This document shows positions 44,351 through 54,069 of a stretch of 64,000 bases of DNA, in pieces. The notes beneath the pieces are model-generated. The model made no database searches, was not told the DNA's origin, and saw only the letters and a list, made by a program, of their open reading frames with translations. The stretch is from NCBI RefSeq assembly GCF_003722315.1, contig NZ_CP033580.1, positions 1,549,001-1,613,000 of the forward strand, written 5' to 3'. Made by a program: the position numbers and the translations under genes. The stretch is from Thermoanaerobacter ethanolicus JW 200. Its GTDB lineage: Bacteria; Bacillota; Thermoanaerobacteria; Thermoanaerobacterales; Thermoanaerobacteraceae. Each line of letters starts with the position of its first letter. Positions within the stretch are counted from its first letter, which is position 1.

Positions 44351-45112
44351 ATGAAAGTAATTATAACTGTAAATTATGACGAAATGAGTAAAAAGGCAGC
44401 AGAAATTGTGAAAAAGCAAATCAAAGAAAAACATAATACGGTTTTAGGGCTTGCTACAGGTTCTACGCCTCTGGGGATGTATAAACATTTAATTGAGATG
44501 TATAAAAGAGGGGAAATAGATTTTTCTAATGTCATTACTTTTAATTTAGACGAATACATTGGTTTATCTCCAGACCATCCTCAAAGCTATCATTATTTTA
44601 TGTTCCACAATTTTTTCAATCATATTAACATTAAAAAAGAAAATGTTCATATTCCAAATGGCATAGCCGAGGATTTAGAAGAAGAGTGTAGAAAATATGA
44701 AGAAGAAATTGAAAAAGCAGGTGGGATTGACTTGCAAATATTAGGTATTGGTGTCAATGGACATATAGGATTTAATGAGCCGGAGGAGAGCATAGAGACT
44801 AAAACTCATGTAGTTACTTTGACAGAAGATACAATAAATGCTAATAAGAGATTTTTTAAAAGCGCAGAGGAAGTACCAAGAAAGGCGATTACTATGGGAC
44901 TTGGAAGTATCATGAAAGCAAAGAAAATTGTCCTTTTGGCTTCTGGAAAAAATAAAGCAGAGGCAATAAAAGAAACTATAAAAGGACAATTGACTACTAA
45001 AGTGCCTGCTACTGTTTTAGCTTTACATCCCGATGTAATTATAATAATTGATAAGGAGGCTGCTTCACTTATACCCGATGAAGATTTAAAAGAAATAGAA
45101 GTAATTGTTTAA
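44351..45112 (+). CDS. nagB: glucosamine-6-phosphate deaminase
   Basis: A 253-residue enzyme converting glucosamine 6-phosphate to fructose 6-phosphate and ammonia. Motifs: [23 protein letters not shown] with catalytic Asp, [11 protein letters not shown] with catalytic His, and [27 protein letters not shown] precedes the ATG. It is co-transcribed with the ROK gene. A group II intron sits just behind its terminator. Confidence 0.94.
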   Translation: MKVIITVNYDEMSKKAAEIVKKQIKEKHNTVLGLATGSTPLGMYKHLIEMYKRGEIDFSNVITFNLDEYIGLSPDHPQSYHYFMFHNFFNHINIKKENVHIPNGIAEDLEEECRKYEEEIEKAGGIDLQILGIGVNGHIGFNEPEESIETKTHVVTLTEDTINANKRFFKSAEEVPRKAITMGLGSIMKAKKIVLLASGKNKAEAIKETIKGQLTTKVPATVLALHPDVIIIIDKEAASLIPDEDLKEIEVIV

Positions 45113-45134
45113 TAGGCGAAAGCCTATTTTTTTA
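45111..45134 (+). terminator. nagB terminator; group II intron insertion site
   Basis: TAGGC, GAAA loop, GCCTA, then seven T. The intron's 5' end (GTGCG) begins at 45136. Confidence 0.85.
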
Positions 45135-45135
45135 T

Positions 45136-47048
45136 GTGCGCCCGGCATGGGCGATAGCTAGGCGGTGAAAGTCCGCTGTGGGCTTGGTAGTGGGAACCAC
45201 TAGCCAAGAGCAAGGGTGTCCATCGTGAGGTGGAATCTGAAGGAAGCTTAAGGCAAAATCTCGGTCTGATGAACAAGAACCAGATAAGAGGCTGAATTGG
45301 GGTGGATGAGTTTGCGTAACAAAACGAAGTCCAACACTACCCGAATCCCATACAGTAAATCTGGCAGATATATGAGATGAAAGTTATCGTTCTTACCCGG
45401 GGAGGTCTCAAGGATAAGTCATGGAAGTAAAATCTGAAGTGACAACCCATGCAGTGATGTATGGCTGAACCTTGAGAAGTCAGCAGAGGTCATAGTACTT
45501 ATCTAGACATGAATAGATAAGGAAGGACCGAACGTTAGGAGGTTTTGGAAATCTTATGGACTCGAAAGATATGCAGAGACTGCAGACAACTCAACAAAGA
45601 GGCTATCCGTTGAATAGAGAAATGGAATTTCAAAAGACAACGGAAGTGCATAGTATATCATCGGCGTCGGAAGATGGAAGAAACGAAGTACAAAGATATA
45701 CCAGCAAGATGCTTGAAATGATAGTAGAACGAAGGAACATGGAAGCAGCATACAAGCGCGTTGTTGCAAATAAAGGAAGCCATGGAGTCGATGGGATGGA
45801 AGTAGATGAACTTCTACCGTATCTCAAAGAAAACTGGGCAACCATAAAACAACAACTGCTGGAGGGGAAATACAAACCACAACCAGTGCGAAGAGTAGAA
45901 ATTCCCAAACCAGATGGAGGAGTAAGACTACTAGGAATACCTACAGTACTAGACAGACTAATACAACAAGCAATAGCCCAAATACTAAATAAAGTCTACA
46001 ACCATACATTTTCAGATAGCAGTTATGGATTCAGACCAGGACGCAGTGCAAAAGACGCAATAAAAGCCGCAGAAGCATACATAAATGAAGGATACACGTG
46101 GGTTGTAGATATGGACTTAGAAAAGTTCTTTGACAGAGTAAACCACGACATAATAATGTCCAAACTAGAAAAGCGGATAGGAGATAAAAGGGTACTAAAG
46201 TTAATACGAAGATACCTAGAATCAGGAGTAATGATAAACGGAATCAAAGTATCAACAGAAGAAGGGACACCCCAAGGAGGGCCATTAAGTCCCCTATTAG
46301 CAAACATAATGTTGGACGAACTAGACAAAGAACTTGAGAAACGAGGGCATAAATTCTGCCGATATGCAGATGACTGCAACATATATGTAAAAAGCAGGTC
46401 TGCAGGAAACAGAGTAATGAAGAGCATAAAGAAGTTCATAGAAAGCAAATTAAAACTAAAAGTCAACGAAGCAAAAAGTGCTGTAGATAGACCATGGAGA
46501 AGAAAATTTCTTGGATTTTCATTCTATACAAAAGAAAACGAAGTAAGAATAAGAATCCATGAAAAATCCATCAAAAGGTTTAAGGAAAAAGTAAGAGAAA
46601 TAACCAATCGGAACAAGGGAATAAGCATGGAAAACAGAATAAAAAGACTAAATCAAATAACAACAGGATGGGTCAACTATTTTGGATTAGCAGACGCGAA
46701 AAGCATAATGAAAACCCTTGACGAATGGATAAGGCGAAGACTAAGGGCATGTATATGGAAACAATGGAAGAAGATAAAAACGAAGCATGATAACTTAGTA
46801 AAACTAGGAGTAGAAGAACAAAAAGCCTGGGAATACGCCAATACAAGGAAAGGCTACTGGAGAATATCAAATAGCCCAATCCTAAATAAGACTCTTACAA
46901 ATAAATACTTTGAAAGCATAGGTTATAAGAGTTTATCCCAAAGATATCTAATTGTACACAATTCCTAATGAACCGCCGTATACCGAACGGTACGTACGGT
47001 GGTGTGAGAGGACGCTGAATAAAATAATTATTCAGCTCCTACTCGATT
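45136..47048 (+). mobile_element. group II intron (probably class C) with reverse transcriptase
   Basis: It begins GTGCGCCCGGCATGGG, a group II 5' end. About 420 bases of intron RNA domain I-IV sequence precede the protein gene. A domain V hairpin (ACCGCCGTATACC ... GGTACGTACGGTGGT, about 46971-47004) and a domain VI hairpin (CGCTGAATAAAATAATTATTCAGC) follow it. The 3' end near 47048 is approximate. Its place directly behind a terminator stem is the class C habit. Confidence 0.85.
45556..46968 (+). CDS. ltrA: group II intron-encoded reverse transcriptase/maturase
   Basis: A 470-residue protein. Reverse-transcriptase blocks include RRVEIPKPDGGVRLLGIPT, SSYGFRPGRSAKDAI, GTPQGGPLSPLLANIMLDE and the catalytic RYADDCNIY. 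The maturase X domain follows (ITTGWVNYFGLADAKSI). No HNH endonuclease domain is present, as in class C introns, which use other ways to prime. TAGGAGGTTTTGGAAATCTT precedes the ATG. It appears intact. Confidence 0.93.
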   Translation: MDSKDMQRLQTTQQRGYPLNREMEFQKTTEVHSISSASEDGRNEVQRYTSKMLEMIVERRNMEAAYKRVVANKGSHGVDGMEVDELLPYLKENWATIKQQLLEGKYKPQPVRRVEIPKPDGGVRLLGIPTVLDRLIQQAIAQILNKVYNHTFSDSSYGFRPGRSAKDAIKAAEAYINEGYTWVVDMDLEKFFDRVNHDIIMSKLEKRIGDKRVLKLIRRYLESGVMINGIKVSTEEGTPQGGPLSPLLANIMLDELDKELEKRGHKFCRYADDCNIYVKSRSAGNRVMKSIKKFIESKLKLKVNEAKSAVDRPWRRKFLGFSFYTKENEVRIRIHEKSIKRFKEKVREITNRNKGISMENRIKRLNQITTGWVNYFGLADAKSIMKTLDEWIRRRLRACIWKQWKKIKTKHDNLVKLGVEEQKAWEYANTRKGYWRISNSPILNKTLTNKYFESIGYKSLSQRYLIVHNS

Positions 47049-47133
47049 TAGCAAGATTTTGCAATTGAGATATAATATAATTGTCAGGGAAAAATAGGTT
47101 ACAAAAGGTGCTACTTTAAAGGAGAGATAAGCT

Positions 47134-48129
47134 ATGATAAAGGTGATGATGGAAGGATTTAAATTATATAACCATAATAAATGGCCTCGTGAAAAAATAA
47201 TGGAATATAGCAGTAAGCGTATGAGAGAAATGATAAAACACGCCTATACTTCCAGCAATTTTTATAAAACTCTCTATAAAAGAGCAGGAATAGAATATAA
47301 AGATTTGGACGCTGTTCCTATTGAAGAATTGCCTGTGATAGATAAAGAAATGATTAGAAATAATTTTTTTGATATAGTTACTGATTCTATCTCTTCCAAA
47401 GAGATAGAAATGGCAATGAAAAATAGTGAATTAATGGTGAGGATAGGAAAATATATCCTTGTTCATACTTCCGGCAGCACAGGCAAGCCTTGTAATTTTC
47501 TGTATGATATAGATGCTTTGGATATGATAGAAGCCAATATGGTTCGGATAAGCATAGGCGGGAAAAAGGAAATTGGATGGAGTGATTTCCCTATAAAGGT
47601 ATTGTACGTAGCTTCTGTAGGCAGCGGTTATGCTTCTACTGTACTTGCTATGAATGGAATTAAAAAATATCGAGCTAAAAGTATGGTATTAAATGCTGCA
47701 GACCCTATTGATACTTGGAAAGATAAAATTAAAAATTTCAATCCTAATTATTTGGCTGGTTATCCTTCCTGCATAAAAATATTGGCTGATATGCAACAAA
47801 GAGGCGAAATAAATATAAAGCCTAAGAAAATAATTACAGGAGGAGAGCCTTTAAGTAAAGAAATTTCCAATTATTTAAGCTCTGTTTTTGATGCTGACGT
47901 AATAGATTATTATGGTTGTACAGAATCAATATTTTTAGGTATGGGAACTAGCTGGTATGAAGGTATGTATCTCATGGATGATATGAATTATGTGGAAGTT
48001 GATGAGTTTGGCAGGTTAATCATAACTCCATTGTATAACAAAATTTTTCCTCTTATCCGTTATCGACTGAATGATGTGGTAAAAGGATTTGATAGAGAAT
48101 ATAAAGGTCCTTTACCTTATACTTATTAG
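47134..48129 (+). pseudogene. 5' part of a PaaK/CapK-like adenylate-forming ligase gene, interrupted by IS
   Basis: 332 codons including stop. The N-terminus MIKVMMEGFKLYNHNKWPRE and the ATP-binding loop VHTSGSTGKPCNF, followed by YYGCTESIF, are typical of the phenylacetate-CoA ligase / CapK branch of adenylate-forming enzymes. AAAGGAGAGATAAGCT precedes the ATG. The insertion sequence starts at 48127, so the stop comes from the IS. Removing the IS and one copy of TTATACTTAT joins PLPYTY to IKRVIGREEE in frame. Confidence 0.8.
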
Positions 48130-49772
48130 GGATGTGCAAAATTAATTAAAATAATCATAATCAAAAACCAAAATATGTATTACATACAATATATAGTAAT
48201 CAACACTGACAATCAAACATAAAGGAAGTGGTAAGGGAAAAGAAAAGACAAAAAGAGGAGCTAAAAAAGGGCATAAATATCCTGTAGAAGTCAAATGTTA
48301 AAAAATGGCATGAAATAGATTCAATAAAAATTAGGCCGATTGCATCAAAGCAACAAGAGATCTAAACTCATCAAATTTACCCAGTTTAATAGCTACAATA
48401 GCGACAGTAAGCAAAGTAATATGGCCAAAAGTATTAAGGTTGCTGACAGAATTAATATTTCTAACATAAGCTTTTTCAAAATCTAGAGCTTTAAAGCGGG
48501 AATTATATCTTTCTGATTCAATCCTCAATTTATAGACAGCCTTAAAATATAGGGAGTCTCTATTAATAGAGGACCTATAATCAGAAGATATAATAGCATA
48601 CTTAGTACAGCCTCTATGCTTTTTGCCATTAAAATATTTAGGATGCTGAATAGGGCAGGCAGAGTCATCTTTAGAATTACAGAACTTGCAAACAAATTTT
48701 TGCTTAATAAAACCATCAAAATATTGCTTGCCATCTTTGAGCATTTTAATACCTGCTTCACAAACCATATAACCATCATCAGTCAGTGGGGGATTTTTAG
48801 AATTACGCTTGTTAAGAGGAATAAAACAATGACCATGGAGAGTATCTCTAACAAAATTATAAACTCTCTTAACATCATACCCCTTATCGGCAATAAAATT
48901 AACATACTTAAGGTTAAACCACTTATTAGTCTTCTCAAGCAAAGATAAAGCGGCTTCAAAATCAGGGGCATCAGCGGGGGTAGTAGTTTCAGCGATGGGT
49001 AAACCAGAGATAGCATCAACAATAATGTGATTTTTATAGCCCCAATAAAACTTATAGCGTTTATTAGAAGAATCGTTAGAAGCAGAATAAACGCCTAATT
49101 TACAATCCTTATCTGACTTAGGCTGATTATCTTTAGAGAATTTATTTTTAGAAAAAGACTTAGGGTTATTTAACTTAGTGTTAGCTTTAATAGGGGTAGA
49201 ATCCATGGAAATAAACTCACCGGAGATAATACCCATATTTTTGAGGATATTGACCTGATTTTGAAAAATAGAGGTCAAATAATCATGAGAGAAGTCATTA
49301 ATAAAACGGCGAAAAGTCAAATAAGAAGGAAGAGGTTTAGAAATGTCGAAGCCACAAAGATGAGCAATGATAAGATTATTGCGGAGATAATCTAAAAGGT
49401 CAGAAATTGTGCCGAATCTTTCAGCTTTCATGACAATAAAAGCTCTAAAAAGTGCATGGTGAGAATAACCCTTACGGCCAGGACTAGAGGAAGGGAATTC
49501 AGGTATTGAAGACAGGTCAAGATTTTCAAACATAGAAGAATAGAAATCAATTTTAGACTGAGAGGTAAAGAGTTCAGGTATATTTAAAAGCAATTGAAGC
49601 TGGTACATGTAGAATTTCCTCCTTCTTAAAAAATTTTTTATAGTGTATATATAATAATTCGACAAATGGGAGGGGAAATCCTACATAAAAGATAAAAAAT
49701 TCAAGAGTGATAGGAAAAAAGTATGTCTGTAGAATGGCTTAAATTAAGGCTTCTGAATTTTGCACAAGTCTA
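48127..49772 (-). mobile_element. DDE insertion sequence, copy 2 (1646 bp)
   Basis: Same terminal repeats as the copy at 35898-37544 (TAGG...TGTGCAAAATT) in the opposite orientation, flanked by the 10-bp duplication TTATACTTAT (48117-48126 and 49773-49782). It splits the ligase gene. About 200 bases between its left end and the transposase stop (48130-48330) contain a short lysine-rich frame of unclear origin and no convincing gene. Confidence 0.85.
48331..49608 (-). CDS. IS transposase, DDE_Tnp_1 type, copy 2
   Basis: 425 residues from the ATG at 49608 (MYQLQLLLNIPELF), the same start as copy 1, with AAGGAGGAAATTCTAC before it. A longer frame adds 19 residues but has no ribosome site. Catalytic regions SMDSTPIKA and FIADKGYD are intact. 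Differences from copy 1 cluster at residues 214-252 (for example DAPDFEAALSLLEKTNKW in place of DVPDFDVALSLLADTNNW), while the last 170 residues are nearly identical. Confidence 0.88.
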   Translation of the reverse strand: MYQLQLLLNIPELFTSQSKIDFYSSMFENLDLSSIPEFPSSSPGRKGYSHHALFRAFIVMKAERFGTISDLLDYLRNNLIIAHLCGFDISKPLPSYLTFRRFINDFSHDYLTSIFQNQVNILKNMGIISGEFISMDSTPIKANTKLNNPKSFSKNKFSKDNQPKSDKDCKLGVYSASNDSSNKRYKFYWGYKNHIIVDAISGLPIAETTTPADAPDFEAALSLLEKTNKWFNLKYVNFIADKGYDVKRVYNFVRDTLHGHCFIPLNKRNSKNPPLTDDGYMVCEAGIKMLKDGKQYFDGFIKQKFVCKFCNSKDDSACPIQHPKYFNGKKHRGCTKYAIISSDYRSSINRDSLYFKAVYKLRIESERYNSRFKALDFEKAYVRNINSVSNLNTFGHITLLTVAIVAIKLGKFDEFRSLVALMQSA

Positions 49773-50124
49773 TTATACTTATATTAAAAGAGTGATAGGA
49801 AGAGAAGAAGAGATAATGTGGTTTAAAAACGAAAATGGTGATAAGGACTTTCTTCATCCTCTTTTTATTGATGACCTTGATGTTGAAGGAATAAAAGAAT
49901 ACCAGTTTGTCCAGACAAGTGATGAAAGCCTTATATTGAACTGTGTCAAACTACCTAATGCCGGTGAAGATGTTGAAGAAGAAATCAAGAGACAACTTGA
50001 CCAGTTTTTGAGTAAAAAGAAGCTTAGAAATGTAAAATACGAGGTACATTTTACAGACACGCTTCAGATTGATAAGATAACTGGAAAGGTAAAAATGGTC
50101 ATAAATGCTATAAAACAAGAATGA
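49773..50124 (+). pseudogene. 3' part of the interrupted adenylate-forming ligase gene
   Basis: About 115 codons in frame with the 5' part after removal of the IS: IKRVIGREEEIMWFKNENGD, then LHPLFIDDLDVEGIKEYQFV and a C-terminal mini-domain (LRNVKYEVHFTDTLQIDKITGKV) that fits the mobile domain ending of CapK-like ligases. An apparent ATG at 49723 lies inside the IS and is not a natural start. The repaired protein would be about 446 residues. Confidence 0.75.
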
Positions 50125-50196
50125 AAGTATTGCGCGATTGGTATAGTTTTAAGAAAATGATACTCATTTTTGTACGAAAGTGCAAAAAACTATAAT

Positions 50197-50313
50197 GCTT
50201 TACTGAAAATTTATACTTTTGTACAGTTGACAAATTTGTGAAAGAATTAAACGATAAATATAAAGAAATTACCAGTAAGATTTTGATTATAAAAATGAAA
50301 AATTATTATTTAA
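50197..50313 (+). pseudogene. coding remnant interrupted by the second IS4 copy
   Basis: An open stretch without start codon reads DKFVKELNDKYKEITSKI and, after skipping the IS4 copy and its TATTTAA duplication, continues NKSKEELGSKAF to a stop near 51776. The origin is not recognised; it resembles a degraded transposase or regulator end. The upstream part of the 50125-50313 gap is AT-rich with no clear feature. Confidence 0.3.
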
Positions 50314-51706
50314 CTATAGATGAGAAAAATTGATAACAAATATTACCATAAAATAGATGCACTACACCTATGCTAACTGTAGTTCTGCTAAAATTTCATC
50401 AATAGGTACTTTATTATTAGCTCGCTCATACAGCCATTGAACACGCTGCTTTTGTACTTCTTTGCGTACCATTTTTATTCCTTGCCCAAATTTGCAATAT
50501 TCGTCGCCTGAAGTCGTACAATACAGGTATGTCAATGATATAAGCCATAATAATCTATCTATTGATTTTGTTGATCGTACTTGATATGTATTTAGTCCAA
50601 GATTATTCTTTGTCTGCCTAAAGAATATTTCTATAGGCCATCTTTGACTGTAGTAATTTAGAATAGTCTCGGTATCTAATTCAGTATCAGTACAGATAAA
50701 TGCATGTAGAGCATTTTCATTTTTAAAAGCTTTCTCAGGCCAGCACAATACTACTACAGCATTATCTATGCCATTTAAGGCTCCTTCATAGCGATATACC
50801 CAGTAATTAGAACCGTTTACTGTAACGAGGCAAACTTCGTTCTTTTCGATATATTGGGCAAAATCTTTTATCTGAATTCTGATGCCTTGTGGATAGATAA
50901 TCCTGTTAGTTTTTAATGCTCCTATGAGATGGTATCCTCTTTCGAAATGTGCTTCTATTACTTTTTTGTTTATGTACCATGAATCACATAGTCCATATGC
51001 TGGTCCTTTAGGTATTGGAAGCATAGATACCATTTCACATATTCTTTCGATTTTGCTTTTGCCACCTTTTTCATAGCGCTCAATGCAGTAAGGTAATACC
51101 ACATTGCCGCAAGATAGCATCATGGTAAGAAGTTGATGTCCCCAAACTTGCTTCCCTTTTAAATGTGATTGATGGAATCCTGTTGCCTGGATAGTATGTT
51201 TAGCCTGTAACGAAGGCTTTGTCTTCTCAGCAATAGTATCATCAAAAATCACAAATATCGGCTTGTTGCTAGTTTGGGATAATTCAAATATAATGCGAAT
51301 AACTTCTCGCCTTATAGCTCTCCATGCATACTCTATATTCCAAACACCTTGGCTTAAGAATTTGCCAAACGTGGTTCTATGGCAATTAGCAAGGCTTAAA
51401 TTAACTATATCTGTAACAGTACCACTATAACCTTTTTGAGTGGCAGCAATTATAAATTCTAAAATATGACGAATAACAGGTTTAGTAAAATATAATGCAA
51501 AATTTAATTTCATTAAGTACTGGATTATTGATGAATTTTCTGTTATTCTTTTATTATGAGACATTTGCTCCACTCCTATGATTAATATTGTTATAGGGTA
51601 ACAACATATTAATACCATAGAAGCGAGCATTTGTCTCTATTTTTATTAAATTTTTTCATATAAGTTTGTTATGGTAATTTATGTTAGTGAATTTTCTCAT
51701 CTATAG
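50314..51706 (-). mobile_element. IS4-family insertion sequence, copy 2
   Basis: 1393 bp, same ends (CTATAGATGAGAAAA) and same orientation as the copy at 5744-7136, flanked by TATTTAA on both sides. The two copies look identical along their whole length and form 1.4-kb direct repeats 44.6 kb apart. Confidence 0.85.
50368..51564 (-). CDS. IS4-family DDE transposase, copy 2
   Basis: Same 398-residue protein as at 5798-6994, with the exact YREK motif (YYSQRWPIEIFFRQTK) and the same GGAGTGGAGCAA ribosome site before MSHNKR. Perfect identity between the copies implies recent transposition or gene conversion. Confidence 0.9.
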   Translation of the reverse strand: MSHNKRITENSSIIQYLMKLNFALYFTKPVIRHILEFIIAATQKGYSGTVTDIVNLSLANCHRTTFGKFLSQGVWNIEYAWRAIRREVIRIIFELSQTSNKPIFVIFDDTIAEKTKPSLQAKHTIQATGFHQSHLKGKQVWGHQLLTMMLSCGNVVLPYCIERYEKGGKSKIERICEMVSMLPIPKGPAYGLCDSWYINKKVIEAHFERGYHLIGALKTNRIIYPQGIRIQIKDFAQYIEKNEVCLVTVNGSNYWVYRYEGALNGIDNAVVVLCWPEKAFKNENALHAFICTDTELDTETILNYYSQRWPIEIFFRQTKNNLGLNTYQVRSTKSIDRLLWLISLTYLYCTTSGDEYCKFGQGIKMVRKEVQKQRVQWLYERANNKVPIDEILAELQLA

Positions 51707-51733
51707 TATTTAAATAAAAGTAAAGAAGAGTTA

Positions 51734-51769
51734 GGCAGCAAAGCTTTTAATCCTTTGCTGCCTTTTTTA
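51734..51769. terminator. terminator between IS4 copy 2 and the ABC operon
   Basis: GGCAGCAAAG and CTTTGCTGCC form ten perfect pairs, then six T on plus. On minus, A-rich flanks also allow weak use. Confidence 0.8.
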
Positions 51770-51837
51770 AAATTTTAGCTCTATAATAAAAATGGAGGGG
51801 TGGTGGCTATTTTAAAAAGGAAAGCAGCTTTTGTTTT

Positions 51838-54069
51838 TTAGTCTACTTGTTCTCTTAAAATCTCAACCGGCATGACCTTTGCCATCTTTCTTCTGACCAG
51901 AAATCTTGAGACTACAAAGACAAAAAACAACACAGCAAATGTTGAGAAGATGCTTTTTGTACTTACATCAAGCATCATGGCAAAGTCTATGTCTTTTGTT
52001 GCCGCATTCATCAGACTATCCATTGTTATCTTTGAGAGAGGAACGCCTATTATAAATCCTGCTAAAAATGAAAAGTTGTTAAAGCCAAGCATCATTTTAA
52101 AGATACTGCCTTCTCTATATCCCAGCATTTTTAATATCCCTATGTTTTTCTTGTTCTCATTGACAGTGAGGGTAGACAAAACATACACGATCAAGAGGGC
52201 AAGGATTGCTGCAACAAGTGCCATAACTTCAATTGTCTTTGAAAGGTCACCAGCCGAAGCTTTTATTGTATTTACAAGCTCAGATTTTGAGTAGCTTTCA
52301 AAAATCAAGTTATTGCTAAGGCTTAGTTTTTCTTTTGAAAATATGCCAATATACTCTTCCCTGCTGTAACCAAATATCTTGTTGAAACTCTCAAGGTCCA
52401 TATATCCACTGTTGCCTACTGGAAGATCAGCTATCTTGTAAACTTTTAAGGTGTACTTTTTATCTGTGAACTTGCTCTTTATGTGAATTTTATCTCCCTC
52501 TTTAAGACCAAGCTTGTTTGCCAAAGGTCTTGATATAACAAGCTTATTCGAAATTGGTATTTCATTGCCTTTATTATCATAGAGCTTTATCATCTGTGAA
52601 TCTTTTTTAATACCGTATATCATAATACTCAATTTTCTTCCTTCAATATCAAAAGACATCACATTGTATGGCTCTGCTTGGTTTGTCAGCTTTATTTCAG
52701 GATGTGTGGAAACTGAGTTTAAGAGGTAAAGATATTCATATTTGAAGTTTTTTTCATACGTCCTTTCAATGGCAACAACAATTGAATCCTTTGCTGTCAT
52801 GCCGTACATCATAAGTATTGTGGAAAAGATTATACCAACTGCTAAAACAAGCTCTCTTGCAAAATGTCTGTAGCCGTACTTTAACATAATCTTTGTCTGA
52901 AATTCAAACCTGTCGAAAAACTTTATGTCAGGAAGTTTGCCAAACTTTATCTCGTCAACACCATGAAGCATCTGAACAATCGTGAGCTTGAAAAAGTTTT
53001 TGAGCGCAAGGTACCCTGAGATGAATATAAATACTGCTGGCAGCGCCAGTGCAACAAATATGTGCTGCCATGGCAAAACATTTTTCAGCTTTGGCAGGGT
53101 AAAATATGACCTGTAAAATTCTGAAAGCGGATACGCTTCAAAATACCCAAGCAGAATACCCAAAATTGAACCTGTCAACCAAATATAAAGTGGAAATCTC
53201 ATGAAAACTCTAAACACATCTTTCTGGGTATAACCCATGGAATAGAGTGTGCCAATTTCTGCGTGCATGGTGTTTATTATCCTTCGCATGACGATAAAGA
53301 GTATAAACGATGATACAAGAATTATAAAAAGACTAAGAGGCAATGTCATCCTCTTTGCATTTTCAAGCTTCATCTCTGTGTAAATTATTCTTGGATTTTC
53401 ACTTTTCTCAACGAATTTTAAAAGATGCCAGTTAGAATTTATAAAACTCTTGAAATCTTCGATATTGTTGAGTCTTCCTTTATAGCTGTAGTAGTGAACA
53501 GGAAGAGCAGGAAACAGCTTTTTCATGTCATTTTCTGTCATCAGCACAACGCCAAAGTGTTTTGGGTCTGGAAGAATGTCCTGGTCGTTTTTTATAATGT
53601 AAATGTAATCAGGAAGATAGCCAATTCCACTTACTGTAAACTTTTTATTCAAAATTGTTATACTATCGTTTGTGTGATACTGGTGAGCTTTGAAAAAACT
53701 TGGGTCAAGCAAAACTTCACCGTCTTGTGGCTTTTTTCCAGCTTCTATATAGGGCTTGTTTATTCTATCTGAAATTGAAAATATTCTAAGTGTGATTCCA
53801 TTCTCTTGAACCTCATAAAAAAGCCTCTCCTCAAGCTCAACACCAAATTTTTCTTTCAAGAGTTTTTCATCAATATTCTGAGAGGTAATAAAATACCCAT
53901 CCTCTTGCACATAGTCTTTTATGAACATCTTATAGTTGACGTCTATGTCTTCCATTGACACAGCAAAAAGGGTATATGTCATTGAAGCAATTGCAACAAG
54001 CATTATGATAGAAAAGAACTGTAAAAATTCTCTTTTCATAACCCTCAAAGGGATTTTTTTGATTAACAT
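51838..54069 (-). CDS. FtsX-family ABC transporter permease
   Basis: A 743-residue membrane protein with an N-terminal helix (residues about 14-34), a large extracytoplasmic domain, an FtsX core near 240-360 (helices ILVSSFILFIVMRRII, FPLYIWLTGSILGILLG), a second extracytoplasmic domain and a C-terminal FtsX core (AAILALLIVYVLSTLTV, FLAGFIIGVPLSKI). This MacB-like two-core layout serves efflux of peptides, lipids or antibiotics without crossing the membrane. The start ATG overlaps the ATPase stop (TAATG). Confidence 0.88.
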   Translation of the reverse strand: MLIKKIPLRVMKREFLQFFSIIMLVAIASMTYTLFAVSMEDIDVNYKMFIKDYVQEDGYFITSQNIDEKLLKEKFGVELEERLFYEVQENGITLRIFSISDRINKPYIEAGKKPQDGEVLLDPSFFKAHQYHTNDSITILNKKFTVSGIGYLPDYIYIIKNDQDILPDPKHFGVVLMTENDMKKLFPALPVHYYSYKGRLNNIEDFKSFINSNWHLLKFVEKSENPRIIYTEMKLENAKRMTLPLSLFIILVSSFILFIVMRRIINTMHAEIGTLYSMGYTQKDVFRVFMRFPLYIWLTGSILGILLGYFEAYPLSEFYRSYFTLPKLKNVLPWQHIFVALALPAVFIFISGYLALKNFFKLTIVQMLHGVDEIKFGKLPDIKFFDRFEFQTKIMLKYGYRHFARELVLAVGIIFSTILMMYGMTAKDSIVVAIERTYEKNFKYEYLYLLNSVSTHPEIKLTNQAEPYNVMSFDIEGRKLSIMIYGIKKDSQMIKLYDNKGNEIPISNKLVISRPLANKLGLKEGDKIHIKSKFTDKKYTLKVYKIADLPVGNSGYMDLESFNKIFGYSREEYIGIFSKEKLSLSNNLIFESYSKSELVNTIKASAGDLSKTIEVMALVAAILALLIVYVLSTLTVNENKKNIGILKMLGYREGSIFKMMLGFNNFSFLAGFIIGVPLSKITMDSLMNAATKDIDFAMMLDVSTKSIFSTFAVLFFVFVVSRFLVRRKMAKVMPVEILREQVD

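Noticed and set aside
49723-49772. ATG at 49723 as start of an independent 133-residue gene
   Set aside because: It lies inside the IS end; the protein beyond it is the C-terminal part of the split ligase.
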